64,000 nucleotides of DNA from Tachypleus tridentatus. Taxonomy: Eukaryota; Arthropoda; Merostomata; Xiphosura; Limulidae. Where the stretch lies: assembly GCF_004210375.1 (NCBI RefSeq), contig NC_134834.1:89780170-89844169 (forward strand), read 5' to 3'. Both the position numbers and the translations under genes were made by a program. Shown here in pieces: positions 45,593-57,700 of this stretch. Each line of letters begins with the position of its first letter. Within the stretch, counting starts at the first letter, position 1. The notes beneath the pieces are model-generated. The model had not been told where the DNA came from. It searched no databases and was given only the letters and a program-made list of their open reading frames with translations.

Positions 45593-47171
45593 GGTGTAGT
45601 TCATAAGTTTTATAAACTTATACTAACACTGCACTTAAAACTGTAAAGTATGAAGTCTGTACTCTGTGTTAAAAGCCATGCCAAGAGTTTTCAATTATTA
45701 CAACTAACCTACTTTCATGCTGGTCCTGTATGTGTAATCTCTAGCTTAGCAATATATATGTATATGTCTGTATATTTATCATAAACAAATAAAGCTAACA
45801 TTTATCAACTAATTTTCATGCCCAGTCAACACCAGTAGTTTAATTTTTTTCATTTGACGACCAAATCTTGAAGACTCACAATGTATAATTGCCACTCACT
45901 ACTTTTTGACATATTTTAATCTTGAAACCAGACAGTATCACCCTACTTGAATAGAAAGGATATATAATAAAGAATTTCAAAAGCAATAGCCATATAAACC
46001 TGGAAAGTAGGTCACTAGCTTTTATTGTGTACTATAGTAAATAAATACTCAGTTACTTTTCTCTGTGTCAAATACCATGTCTAACTAGCTATCTATTGTT
46101 AAATTTTAATTATTTATAAGAATGAATGGATGTGTATGTATATATGTATGTGTGTGTTTATATGTATGTATGTTTATATATATGTAATGCATAAAGACAT
46201 TTAGAAAACATTGCTAGTTATTAAATTTTTATGGAGGCAGACAGTTATTTTTAAATTTGTGCACTTTAGCCCTTAATTTTTTATCAAAAAGAAATTAAAA
46301 TGTATATCAATATATTATGTGTTTCATGTAATAGTTTTACTGCTTTCTCTGTAAATTCTGGTACTATAGTATTTCAGACACAAACTAACTGTTGTAAAAC
46401 CATATCAACCCATATGTTATCCCAGTTTATTAATTTTATTATAGAAACATTTTGTTTTGAACTTTTCTATTAGAATAGAATATTTCACATAATGAATGTA
46501 CTTAAAGATTATCAAAATGTATCATAAATAAGCAACAAATATGGAATTAGAAGATAAGTGAGTTGTGGGATTTCATCTTTCATTCTTTCTATTTTGCTGC
46601 AGGATATTCGATTTCTGTATCTCTCTTCATGAATAAGCTGTCTGAAACCACCCATGGTTTATATTTTGAGACTATATGCAGGCCTTAGAACTGTACAAAC
46701 AAAGGTCAGTAATGTATATGTTATGAGCTGATAAACTTTTTATAAAATGTAGCAAAAATTCTGTAAAATACAACAAATTATTCTATATGTCATGTGTTGT
46801 AATTTTAAGGTTATACCTAACAAAAATGTATTTAATCTACACAGAGTATAGAGGAAAGTAAAGTCAGTGGTATTTGTATGTTAAACATGAAGAACTTAGC
46901 AACATAATCATAATTAGAACTTAAGTGTTTCAAAATTGATGTGTCATATTGGTTAATTGCATATTGTAGGTATTTGTATCTGTTGTGAGAGAAAATTATT
47001 ATCTCACAATGTATTACATTTATTATTTACCCTTGAAACATGTTACTGGAGTGATTACGTTAAACATTTGTAAGCACATGAATATTTCAAATTTTGTTAA
47101 AAGTTATATATCCAAACTCTGAGAAACTGTTACTCTGGACAGAGACAGATTTAAGATGTTATAAGGTTGTC
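45593..47171. other. AT-rich intergenic sequence with a short microsatellite
   Basis: No gene seen. 46125-46190 is an atgt/gtgt/tata-rich microsatellite. Confidence 0.55.
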
Positions 47172-49500
47172 ATAAATAAAGGTTTGAAAAACAATCAACA
47201 TTTCCTAAATTTGTTTATAAACAACAAAATATCTTATATTTCGATTAATTAGAATAACAGAAAAAAAATTAAAATATAAATTAAAATATAAATTAAAATA
47301 TATAAAAGTTAAAATTAAAATAAAGCATTTAACGGAGTCTTACAAAATATTAAAATTGCAAAAAATAGTCTTCGTGATAACAGTATACTTTATAAAATAC
47401 CTGTTGCTAGTAATACATTAGTTTCTATATGAATATTGATTAGATTTTAGTACGTTTATATGAGAGGGTTTGGTTAAAATGTTTACCAAGTAGGCGATGC
47501 TTTCAGCACGAATGTTTGTTAGTACATTTTAGTTGGCATGTTTTACAGTGTAATGTCGACTAATGAAATATATGTCTATAAATCATTTTGATCACAAACT
47601 TAGTTATTAAAGACAACATAGAGACAAGTGTATACTTTAAGAGAATATTAAAACTGATAAGTAAATTAAAACAAAATCAAAAGGTAGGACTGCGTTAAAA
47701 ACAGCAAATCATGACCTGAATAATTATATAAGTTTGTTATAACCAAAAAGAACCCGAAACAAAAATAAAAACTGTACACTAATTGAAAGGAGACCAGGGT
47801 ACAAGCTAAAACGTGGGATATAAATTGTACTCTTTGTCTTGGAGGTGACTGTGGATATAGGACTCTCGCTGTTATATATAACAGAGTTTGGTTATTTTGA
47901 TAATAAATGCACAATAATGACTTATTAGTTGCCAAGTTGATAAAAAAGAAAAGTATTTATCTGTTTTACTAATTACACGTTATACGACATGTTAGAGAAG
48001 TATGCGAATTTTAATGAATTTAAAAACACTTTATAAACCAGTTTTAAAACAGTACAAGAAGGTCAGCAAACTAAACTAGAATTTCAATTATAGCTTTCAA
48101 AATATTTATAATTATTCTTTAAAAACCCTATATTTGTTTTTTGTGTCGTTGTTGTTAAGAACAAGTCTGTATAGTGGGTTATTTGTGCTTTGTCCATTGC
48201 AATGACATACATTTTTCATTCAGTTAGCAGACTTCTAATGTCACATGAATGTACGGACTCAATGTCTCTCCTGAATGATTCTGAAACTCAAAGAGACTTT
48301 ATGTATAAGGCAGAACCAACGTCAGAGAGTTCTATTTAGAATGGACTCATTTGACTGGTATTGATTAATATTTTGAACTTGGTATTTACTGATATTGTAT
48401 TGTATTCATTCACAGATAAAAGGTAAAAGACAGGTAAGACTTTCTTTATCTCATACATAAGATTTTATATCGACCTATCAAGAACAATTTTTAACAGGGC
48501 TAAACATTCCAACACACACACTCGTCATAAAGAAGAAAAACAGTATTCGCCAATGACACGTCCATCAGGACCTATCCTCACTTCGCCGCAACGACTTGCC
48601 ATTTTACGCCGGACCGTATCGAAAGCGGTTTACGGAAGCTATCTGGATACTGCTACGAATTTGACAACGCAGTCAAATCTATATCTACATCCAGCTAACT
48701 TTCTCCACAACTGTACGAAATACCCTTATTCAACAACTCACGAAGGTAGTGAACAAAGGTAAGGTATCTAATTAAGTTTATCTCTCAGGTAATACCTCAA
48801 CCACAGAGTAAAATAACCAATTCACGTACCAAATTCACGAAAGCAAACAACCCAGTTAATTCCACCATAATTATAATCGAAGGACTACCCGCCAACTTCC
48901 ATCAACCGTAAAACGCCATGGACATTAAACATGTTTCCATGAAATCCAATTCCCCGAAACTAGGAGTCTACCAATGGGGGAGACAGTCGTCAAATCCAAT
49001 CAGCCATAACACCACCCAGTACTTCTCAAATCCTCGCCGTCATATGCCTTTAACTGAAGCAAAATTTCAAACAACGTTCCAGGAGCCCCACAGTAAAGAA
49101 CATTAATCATCATCAAAGGAATCACACTTGGTATTATCTGAAGACGAATTAAACCTATCAAGATAGAAATGATCAAATCTTACAAAACAGGTATGGAATC
49201 CACTCTAATGAAGTTGTCATTACAGGATTCATAATAAGCTAAGAGTCTACTGACCAACGGTGTTACCCTGTGGATCACAAAAATACCCCTTCGAAATCGA
49301 TAAATCCTATCTAGCAGTCGTAACGTCTTAACAGCCAGCGATGTGCCACACCCATGAAGCCTTCAAAACCACACATCGCTTTGTCAGGTGCGGAGGCCTA
49401 CATTGTGTCAGTCAATGCGAGAGTTAAAGATTTTCAGACCCTAATACCTGTAACGTACTGTGCTCTGATCAAGGGCACGTCATTGGTGGTCACCAAACCA
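47172..49500 (+). repeat. LINE 5' portion (5' UTR and ORF1), right arm of the large inverted repeat
   Basis: Reverse-complement partner of 812-3225 up to about 49297, then it continues to about 49500. Plus-strand frames hold ORF1-like pieces: SPQRLAILRRTVSKAVYGSY at 48586-48645, IIIEGLPANFHQP at about 48870, IKPIKIEMIKSYKTGMESTL at about 49150-49210, LLTNGVTLWITKIP at about 49250, and a knuckle-like RCGGLHCVSQC at about 49380-49420. The frames are broken and no RT follows, so this is a 3'-truncated copy. Confidence 0.6.
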
Positions 49501-50507
49501 CATATTAACAACATTTATGTATTTCAAATAATACCTTTGTCGAAAGTTTCATTATTTTTCCTTATTCTTATAACTGTTTTCAAAAGTCCTTCACTAACAT
49601 ACATACCTATATTTTATCCAAGATCATATAACTTTCAAACATTTTTGTATGCCTTGTTATTCTGTATCTAAATAGTGATAAAAGAAATGTAAAGATCTGT
49701 CTGTGACCTTTATGTAGTCTGTCGGGTGAAGTTGGAACATCCTTTATTATTTTTAACATAGTATTGTAGCGCTTCGTTATTGACGAGGATGTTTAGGGAA
49801 GAACGATCTCTTAACAAAGAGAACTGACTGACTTGAAATTCTAATGTGTCAGTTTTAAGGAGTAGATCAATGTTAGTATTTATATTTATTAAGTTTTTAC
49901 ATGGAAGTAAGAGAACAAATAATATAGAAATAGCTAATTATATTTAATATTTATTAACTATTCTAACTTTTGTTAATATTTGAGCTTTTCTGAAGCTCAT
50001 GACAGAAAATATTGATTTTTTTGATAGAAACACTTGATTCCCACATAATATAAACGAAAGAAAACTATATTTGTAAAAATATTTAACAGGAGATCACAAA
50101 TGGGACGGTAAAAGGTTTGATGGTCTCTCAAGTTTGACTGAATAGATTACTTGAAAATGTATGTTGTTAAGAATAGAATAATAAAGGTTCTCTGGATTAA
50201 CTGCAAGTATTTTCATCTAGTTAGCCAAGAGATTGTAATATTTGTTCTAAAGATTAAGATATTTTTCTATGTTGGAGTTTCCGAATTTTGTTTTTGGTTT
50301 CTTCTCTCTATGAAAGAGTAGGAGGTTGACTCAGATCTTTCTGCTTACATGTGTAAAATAGTCCCCTGTACTCAGTAACTTCCTAGTAGACGTACAATTT
50401 AATACAACATTGAAGGTATCTATTTTTAATATTATATATTATCTAGTGTATTATGAGCTGATGGACTAGATAAAAGGCAACTTTTAGCAACACGTATTAA
50501 TTAATCC
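49501..50507. other. Intergenic, nothing recognised
   Basis: AT-rich, no supported feature. Confidence 0.45.
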
Positions 50508-50718
50508 AAGTCGTACCAAACATGCTCGCCCTTTCAACCATGGGGACGACATAATGTAACGTTCAATCCTGCTATTCGTTGGTAAAATAGTAGCCCAAGA
50601 ATTGTAGTTGGGTAGTAATAACTAGCTGCTCTCCCTCTAGTCTTACGCTGCTAAATTAGGAACGGCTATCGGAGATGGCCCTTGTGTAGGTTTGCGCGAA
50701 ATTCAACAAACAAACAAG
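50508..50718 (+). repeat. SINE body without head
   Basis: Begins at gtaccaaacatgctcgccct and runs through the conserved body to caacaaacaaacaag. The tRNA-like head is missing (5' truncation). Confidence 0.8.
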
Positions 50719-51057
50719 CATTTTTATTTTTTTCATATATATATATTGATAAAAATACTAGCAGCCAAATCTCAATATCTTATGAAAGAGGAAATAAAAT
50801 AAAAATTATTTGTCTTTATTTGGTGTTCGAAAACAAGACTCACAAACTTAAAAGGTTTTGTATTTTAAAGGATACTTTTCATTATCCAAAGTTCACACTT
50901 CTGTAAAAACTAAGCAGTATCACGTATGTTCGTCGTTGTAATATACTATAACACACACTTATGGATAAATATTTTGTGAGAAGTAATCTGTGTGATAGAT
51001 ATGCGTAACTTTAAAAAACAACGAAAACTTAAGATAAGGGTGTTCTTATTTAACCTA

Positions 51058-51415
51058 GGCCCGGCAAAGCCTAGTTGATAAGGCACTCGACTCGTAATCC
51101 GAGGGTTGTGGGTTCGCATCCCTGTCGCACCTAAATATGCTCGCCTTTAGAGGCCTGGCATGGCCTAGCGCGTAAGGCGTGCGACTCGTAATCCGAGAGT
51201 CGCGGGTTCGAATCCTCGTCGCACTAAACATGCTTGCCCTTTCAGCCGTGGGAGCGTTATAATGTAACGGTCAATCACACTATTCGTTGGTAAAAGAGTA
51301 ACCCAAGAGTTGGCGGTGGGTGGTGATGACTAGCTGCCTTCCCTCTAGTCTTACACTGCTAAATTAGGGACGGCTAGCACAGATAGCCCTCGAGTAGCTT
51401 TGTGCGAAATTTCAA
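51058..51415 (+). repeat. SINE with two consecutive tRNA-like heads
   Basis: The first head, ggcccggcaaagcctagttg through gggttcgcatccctgtcgca (51058-51140), is followed by only about 15 bp of body. A second complete head starts at 51152 (ggcctggcatggcctagcgc, GGGTTCGAATCC) with the full body and tail. The anticodon position of both heads reads CGT in the loop ctcgtaa, as in a tRNA-Thr-like source. This is either a dimeric SINE or one SINE inserted into another. Confidence 0.82.
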
Positions 51416-52212
51416 AAATAAACTTATTTAACCGTCTCTGTATTTACTGTAAAATACTTAACGTTAAGAAATAATTGTTACAGATTTCATACGATTAAAT
51501 GAAATTCGTGTAATTATTCAAATGAGATAGTACACCAGTACTCTTTGTTCTCGGTGTATCTCAAATTATTAAACAGTAAGCTTATACTTACAGATATATG
51601 TCTAATATTCAGTTTATTAACTTATTATTGAACAACATAACTCAAGAAAGTAAAAAAAATTAACTTACTTTTATAACAAGTGATAATGAAATGTTGATTT
51701 ATTTTATGATTTACCAAAAGGAAGTGAAATATTTAATTGTAAATATTTCTGTTTTAAGTTTTAATCAAACAACCAATAAACCAATAAAATTCATCATTCC
51801 AAATATTATTTTTAAAACTTTATTTGAAACAGAATATAATCACAACATAAATTACAGGTCTCAAGTACAAAATCAATGAGTTTAAATTATAGTATTTTAT
51901 ATTGTTGCATGTAAAGACAAACAGCCACTATCCAGAAGTGCAAACAATTGATATTACGTGTGATCGTCATTACCACATAGAAAGTAACCCACGTACAAAT
52001 AAATACAATTTTAAAGAGAGAGTCTGTGTTATCCAGACACAATTTGTGTAAAAAGTTTTAACAAATGGTGTCAGACTAAAAACTGTATATTTCATTTATA
52101 AAATTGAATTTCCAATAAGTGTTAAATTATTTGTTTCATAAAGTGATAATAGTATTGAAACGACGAGTTTGAAAAAGAAAAAGAACATTTCTTCTTAATG
52201 TACTCTTTAGCA
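51416..52212. other. Intergenic, 3' flank of the gustatory receptor
   Basis: AT-rich; a 62-codon frame at 51691-51879 is unremarkable. Confidence 0.4.
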
Positions 52213-53601
52213 CTACTGACCAGTAATCTTGTTTAACGCTTCTGGTGTTAATTGAATCAACAACACAGTATAAGTACAAATTACACCGACAACAGGTAAA
52301 ATACTTTTCTCTGATATAGCAAGACAGCCTCCTGCTGTAAGGGAAACTGGATTAGATACTTGTTTCTCCAGTATTTGGAACTGAAAAAAGACAAGAGAGG
52401 GTGATGTCACATTAATTTTTCTCGCCAAACGTTGAACAAGAACTCCAGACAACTGTGACGTCTTCATAAGCTTTCCTGCAGCAACAGTTGTTCCGAGAAA
52501 TACAATCCACAGATGAGCATATGTAGATATGTCAAATAGACAATAAAGTTTCGATATTGAGGAGTATGTTAATAAATGTGTCACTTCCAAGCAAGTAATC
52601 AGTAGTAAAAGGCTATACCACACCAGGGGAGCGAATGACAGACAAGTATTCGTTTGATCTATCAATTCTCGAAGTTTGTCATATCTGTATGACAGTTCCG
52701 TAATGTGTTCCAGAACAGTAGGGTCTTGAGAGTTCGTCAGCTCCATAGTTCTGGAGTTAAACGTTTTAAAACACATTTCTACTGCTATAGAAAGAGATAT
52801 ATAAAAAATTGGACCAAACACGAGAACTCCCCAAAAAACAATACTGTACAATCCCCAGTCTAGAAGTAGCAATAAGTATGCAAAACACTTCCCACTAAAA
52901 CTATTAACTGTCAAGCCAAAATAGTTTTCTTCTAAAATATTATTCACTTTATCATTCGTTAATGAGCTCAGTGATGAGGTTAAAAAGAATATGATTACAT
53001 AAGTCCATCCAGTAATTATGGAATACAAACAGAATTTCTTTACTTTTTTTAATAAATTCTTGTCTGTGAAAATCAAATGTTTGTTTATGGCTTCCAATAA
53101 TATTATAATATTTCGTTTATTAAATAGAAAAATAATCATCGTTAAGAAAGAGCTTATGTTTCTTAAAATCCATATAATAAGCCATAAACTGTTACCTTTA
53201 ATGTTGATGACGTAAAGAGAAATGCTATAACCTAAGTAGCATAAAATATAAATAAATATTACGACGTTCCAAACCATTCTGAGTTTACATATTTTCCAAC
53301 ATCTTCGTTGGACTGATGAACCATTGCATGGACAAAGAAGATCAAGACCCGAAATTCTCAGTGAACACAACAACAGGGAATAAAATTGGACAACTGGTCT
53401 CACTTGAGATTCTTGAAGTGATTGAGTTTTGTGGTTATCTAAGCCTATACTGGCGGACGAACGCGATATTCCATGCTCTTCATGTGACTCATCTCTTGGA
53501 CTGGTCATTTTAATACAGACAAATGATAGCTGCTTTCCATATTCTTCACCTGTTTGATATTTAGGGTTAGACAAATCCATACTAGCGAACGATAGCGACA
53601 T
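52213..53601 (-). CDS. Gustatory receptor (7TM chemoreceptor), intact, single exon
   Basis: An uninterrupted 462-codon frame. Residues 1-66 are hydrophilic. Hydrophobic segments follow at about 109-131, 138-160, 190-212, 238-276 (long, possibly two passes), 321-345, 355-375 and 430-452, which fits a seven-transmembrane protein of normal family length. Near the C-terminus TYTVLLIQL (residues 443-451) matches the arthropod GR signature TY-x5-QF, with L in place of F. Family role: a ligand-gated cation channel subunit with inverted topology on chemosensory dendrites; the ligand cannot be told. ATG 53601 is the first in-frame start; M8 is an alternative. No splice sites are needed. The paralogue at 6284-7646 (plus) shows which blocks are conserved. 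It is the only clearly intact host protein gene here. Confidence 0.92.
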   Translation of the reverse strand: MSLSFASMDLSNPKYQTGEEYGKQLSFVCIKMTSPRDESHEEHGISRSSASIGLDNHKTQSLQESQVRPVVQFYSLLLCSLRISGLDLLCPCNGSSVQRRCWKICKLRMVWNVVIFIYILCYLGYSISLYVINIKGNSLWLIIWILRNISSFLTMIIFLFNKRNIIILLEAINKHLIFTDKNLLKKVKKFCLYSIITGWTYVIIFFLTSSLSSLTNDKVNNILEENYFGLTVNSFSGKCFAYLLLLLDWGLYSIVFWGVLVFGPIFYISLSIAVEMCFKTFNSRTMELTNSQDPTVLEHITELSYRYDKLRELIDQTNTCLSFAPLVWYSLLLLITCLEVTHLLTYSSISKLYCLFDISTYAHLWIVFLGTTVAAGKLMKTSQLSGVLVQRLARKINVTSPSLVFFQFQILEKQVSNPVSLTAGGCLAISEKSILPVVGVICTYTVLLIQLTPEALNKITGQ

Positions 53602-54469
53602 CTAATTTATCTTATTTGGGTAAGCTCTCTGCTTGATTAGATTCTCACTTAAGGAAGGTAACAGAAGGTTTACCATAGACGAACATTACGAATGCTGGTT
53701 TGATATGAGTAGAAGGTATTTTCCTTTAGTCTACGTGTTTTATCTATTCCAACCAACAAAAGCAATACATATACACACACTGTTGTTATGAGGGTTAAAA
53801 TAGAGAATGATTGATTTGTGTACATTATTACAAAAAGCAAAATAAAAGTTTGAACCGTGTGTGAGGTAAGTAAATTTACATAAGTCTTTTTTTTTATTAA
53901 CAGTGTATATTTGTGCTTCAGTCACCATGGTAACAGCTCTTTAAACACATAATTTTGCTAATTTTTATACCATATTCATACATGTAAGTTGGATGTCGAC
54001 AAGACGTTATCTAACTGAATTTTTTGATGTACTTTAAACACATATGTAAAAAGGAGTATTAATATTTTGAAAAACGCAACATTGAAATTGAAACATTTTA
54101 AAAGTAGCCGATATTGTCTTATTTTCTGTTATAATATTATATTAACTATTAAATCGATTTTACAAATCATATTCTCTAACAGACATTTACAGGAAACTAT
54201 ATATATTGTACAAGCCTTCATTTGATGACAAAATATTAGAAAATTCGGTGTTGTGCCCAGATTTAATGGTAGGTTAGTCAGATATATAACATGGTTAGAT
54301 TATTTCAGCAAACGTAAAATAATCGTGCGTTCTTTATCCTACTGATAAGAAAGTAAATTATTTTAGCACTTGACAAATATACGAATTGAATGCAAACGCA
54401 AACTAACGTGGCAGGGATTTAGTTTAGAGAGAGAGAAATCGTAACAATTCTCTCTCCAACTGGGGTGTT
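53602..54469. other. Intergenic, 5' side of the gustatory receptor
   Basis: AT-rich; should hold the receptor promoter, but no specific element is evident. Confidence 0.4.
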
Positions 54470-57400
54470 CAGGAACGTTGTGGTTCCTCTTCGTCCCCTT
54501 TCGTGAAAGGTTATTAGGTTTAGTTTTCTTTATTTATTTGTTAAATAATTTTTTACTCTTTTTTTGGGTGAAGGAGGTCATTTTTAATGTTATCCTAGAC
54601 CGAAACAAAGGCAGCACCGGAGAGAACGGCCAGGTCCTGTCCCGAAAGGCAGAAGTCAAAGTAAATATGAACATGAACTCAAACGACCTGAATCAGGGTC
54701 TGGCAATAAAGTTGCCTGGGCTGGGATCTAAAAATTCAATGCCTAAGTTTTTGCTGTGCGGGGAAACGGGAGTGCCACAAAAGTTTTGCCTGTCCTGTGC
54801 CCGATATCTGAAAAAGAGAATACATATTATTAACATGAGTTTAGTTCTTCAGATACTTTGTTGTGTAATTTGTAATTCTTGAAATATGTTGTAAGGTGAA
54901 ATGTATTTTGTTGGTGCACTAGTTAATTTGTATAGTGATGCCGTTAGTTTGTTTCTGTTTTCTGCTTTTATATAATATTTGTGTGATATTTCGGTTAGTC
55001 TATTTCTTAGTGTTAGTAAGTTACTGATTTGATGTATGTAATTTACTGGCGTGAATGACGGTAGACTGAATGCAGATCTTAGTATTCTGTTCTGTTTAAC
55101 TTGGATTTTCTGGAGTGTGTTGTTTGACATGTTGTATGTTACTTGACATCCATACTCTATTAGTGGACGGATGTAAGCCTTGTATATTTGGATAATGGTG
55201 TTTGGTGAACATTTCAATTGTCTACTGGTTAGAGTCATTAGGTGTGAAATCCGTTTTCTAATTGATGAGTTTATGTTGTTAACATGTTTTTTCCATGTTA
55301 GTTTTGTGTCGAAAGTGATGCCAAGGAATGTGATGTTTTTGCTCATGTTAATGGTCGTATTTCCGAGTGATAATTTTATTTTTTCTAGATTTTGTTTTTT
55401 GTTTTTATAATTTCCTGTAGAAGGTGATTGCTTGTGTTTTGGTTGGATTTAACACTACTCTCCACTTGTTACTCCATGTTGAGACGTTATTCAGTGATTC
55501 TTGTACGCGAGACATGGCCATCACTAGGTTTCTGGAGGTGCTCCAGATAGCGATGTCGTCTGCGTGTTGTGAATTATGCGTGTATGTTAGATTTGGGACA
55601 GGTATGTCACTGACGAAAATAATATATAAAATTGGAGAGAGGACTGATCCTTGTGGCACTCCTGCGGTTATATTAAATGATTTAGATATAGTTTTATTGA
55701 CTTTTACTTGTGCTGTTCTATCTGTTAAGAAATTTGAAATCCATTTAACTATAGTGGGATTTATTTTCAGGTGTTTTAGTTTGTATTTGATGGCATTGTG
55801 CCATACGCTGTCGAATGCTATTTTGACATCTAGGAATACCCCAATGGTTACTTGGTTGTTGTTGAAAGCTTTATAGATTGATTCGGTTAGTCGCGTGAGG
55901 TGATCTGTTGTTTGCCTGTTTTTCTGGAGGCATTTTGGGATTCTGGAAGGATGTTATTTGATTCACAAAATGGAGAAGACGGTTGGAGATAGCTCTCTCC
56001 ATCAGTTTGCCAAGGCAGCTTAACAGACTGATGGGACGGAAATTATCTGGATTAGTTCTGTTGGTTTGTTTCTTTGGGATCGTGGTTATAATGGATTTTT
56101 TCCAGTTGCTAGTGAAATGTTCATGAAGTTTGTGAGGTGTTGTAATAGGAGAGTAGAGCTTTTTTTCAGAATAATGTTTGGAATTTGGTCATGTCCGGGG
56201 GAAGTATTCTTCATGTTTTTGATATTAATTTTTAGTTCAGTTATGGTTACTTTTTTATTGATTGAATTTAAGTATGCTTCTAGTGTCTCGCCAGGGAACC
56301 GTGGTGAGAATGAAGCTTGGTTTGTATTTATGAAGTTGTTGACATGATGTTGGTGTTGTGTGTCAAAGTCTAGTGAATTTAGGTCGCTAAAGGAGGATTC
56401 GTAGTAGTCAGCTAATAAGTCAGCTTTCTCTACGTCCGTCCTTGCGATTTTATTGTTGTGTGTGATATGTTGTAGCATGTGATTTGTGTTTTTTGTCTGA
56501 AGCTATACTCTTGAATTTTTTCCAAAATTCTTTTGGATTGTTCTTGATTTTTTCTAATTTTTTACAGAAGTTTTGTCAATTAGTTTCTTTTGCTGTTTTA
56601 ATTTCTTGTTTAATATTTGCATTTGTTCTATTGATTTGTGTTTTGATATATGGATCACGTGTAATATAGTGTGTTCGTCATAATTGTCTGCGTTTGATTA
56701 TTAGTGCGTGAATTTCTGGTGTTAGAGTCCATTGATTATGTGATTGCTTTCTTCTTGTTTTAGGAATTGTGTTTTTTATGGCTTTCTGTATGGCTTCTGT
56801 AACTTGATTTACATAATTGTCTAGTTCTGTCTTGTTGTTAGCATGTTCACTTGTGTGGGGTAGGTATGAGTCCAGTCAGTTTTGGTATTGGGTATGCAGA
56901 GGGAGGCACGTACGCCACGGCAGGGTGGCGCGGGTGAATCATACATGAAATGGGGAAGTGGTCACTCGTGATTTCATCATGTACTTTAAAGTTAGAGATT
57001 CTGTTTACTGTGTTCTTGGGTGCTATGATGAAATCAAGTACATCGTATGAGCCGTTGGCGACTGAAAAGTGTGTAGGTGTATGGTCGTTAATTAGGTGCA
57101 TTTTGTTACTAGAAAGAATTTTTTTTATGCACAACCCTCTGCGTGTGTTTCTGTTTCCCCTTAGTTCTGTATGCGGAGAATTAAAATCCCCAATAATAAT
57201 TGGTTTGGGTTAGTGATTTACACATTTTTGAAGGAAGTTAATGTCAATATCTTTAGATGGTGAACAATATATGGCTAGAATCGGACTAGTTAGCCGGTTG
57301 TTAAAGTGTATATTACAAAAAATAGTTTCATTTATGTTAGATATAAAGGAATCTTCTATTGATATTAAATGCTAAAATTCTGTAGTAAAGTAGGCTATTA

Positions 57401-57700
57401 TACATCTGTTGTTTTCTGAGTAAGGTATGCTGTGCGTGATGAATCCGGGGATTATGGTATTTTGTTTCTCTGTGCAGAGTGTTTCTGATACGATGATAAT
57501 GTTGGCATTTATATGTTTGTTTATGTTGTATATTTCTATTCTTTTATCTTTGAGGTTTCCTTGGCAGTTGATGTGTAAAATTTTAATGTGTTGTATCATT
57601 GTGTTGTTTTACTTCCCTTGCATGAATTTTAAGTGAAAGATGGTGTGGTTTGAGATGGGGAAGGTGAAAGTAATAACTTGCAAGGCTACAAATAGCCTTG
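54470..57700 (-). mobile_element. Decayed LINE without RNase H (ORF2 only)
   Basis: Minus-strand element with a 3' UTR at about 54470-54848 and ORF2 remnants up to 57599. No ORF1 is visible beyond 57600, so it is 5'-truncated or starts in a short leader. It lacks RNase H, as jockey/CR1-type LINEs do. Confidence 0.82.
54849..57599 (-). pseudogene. LINE ORF2 (endonuclease-RT), broken
   Basis: Read from 57599 down: MIQHIKILHINCQGNLKDKR and NIIIVSETL (endonuclease start), SYDVLDFIIAPKN with EITSDHFPISCMI at 57060-56940 (endonuclease end), then ELKINIKNMKNTSPGHDQIP at about 56240 (RT motif 0/1). Next are a multi-frame stretch with GRPISLLSCLGKLMERAI at about 56030, MPQGSVLSPILYIIFVSDIP at 55659-55600 (motif B), NSQHADDIAIWS (HADD catalytic motif), WRVVLNPTKTQAITF, and ITFLGITFDTKLTWKKHVNN in the C-terminal thumb segment (55346-54849). 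About 920 codons originally. At least five frame breaks. Confidence 0.85.

Noticed and set aside
46595-46690. Possible exon after tttctattttgctgcag
   Set aside because: A good acceptor-like sequence, but the following frames are short and match nothing; a single splice-like site is expected by chance.
812-49297. A 48-kb inverted segmental duplication including both gustatory receptors
   Set aside because: The receptor positions are not mirror-symmetric relative to the arms, and the arms carry LINE coding remnants; dispersed LINE copies explain the match.
51058-51140. A tRNA-Thr(CGT)-like gene (also the heads at 10816, 31288, 34315)
   Set aside because: Each is fused to the same SINE body and tail, and the cloverleaf is imperfect, so they are SINE heads, not tRNA genes.
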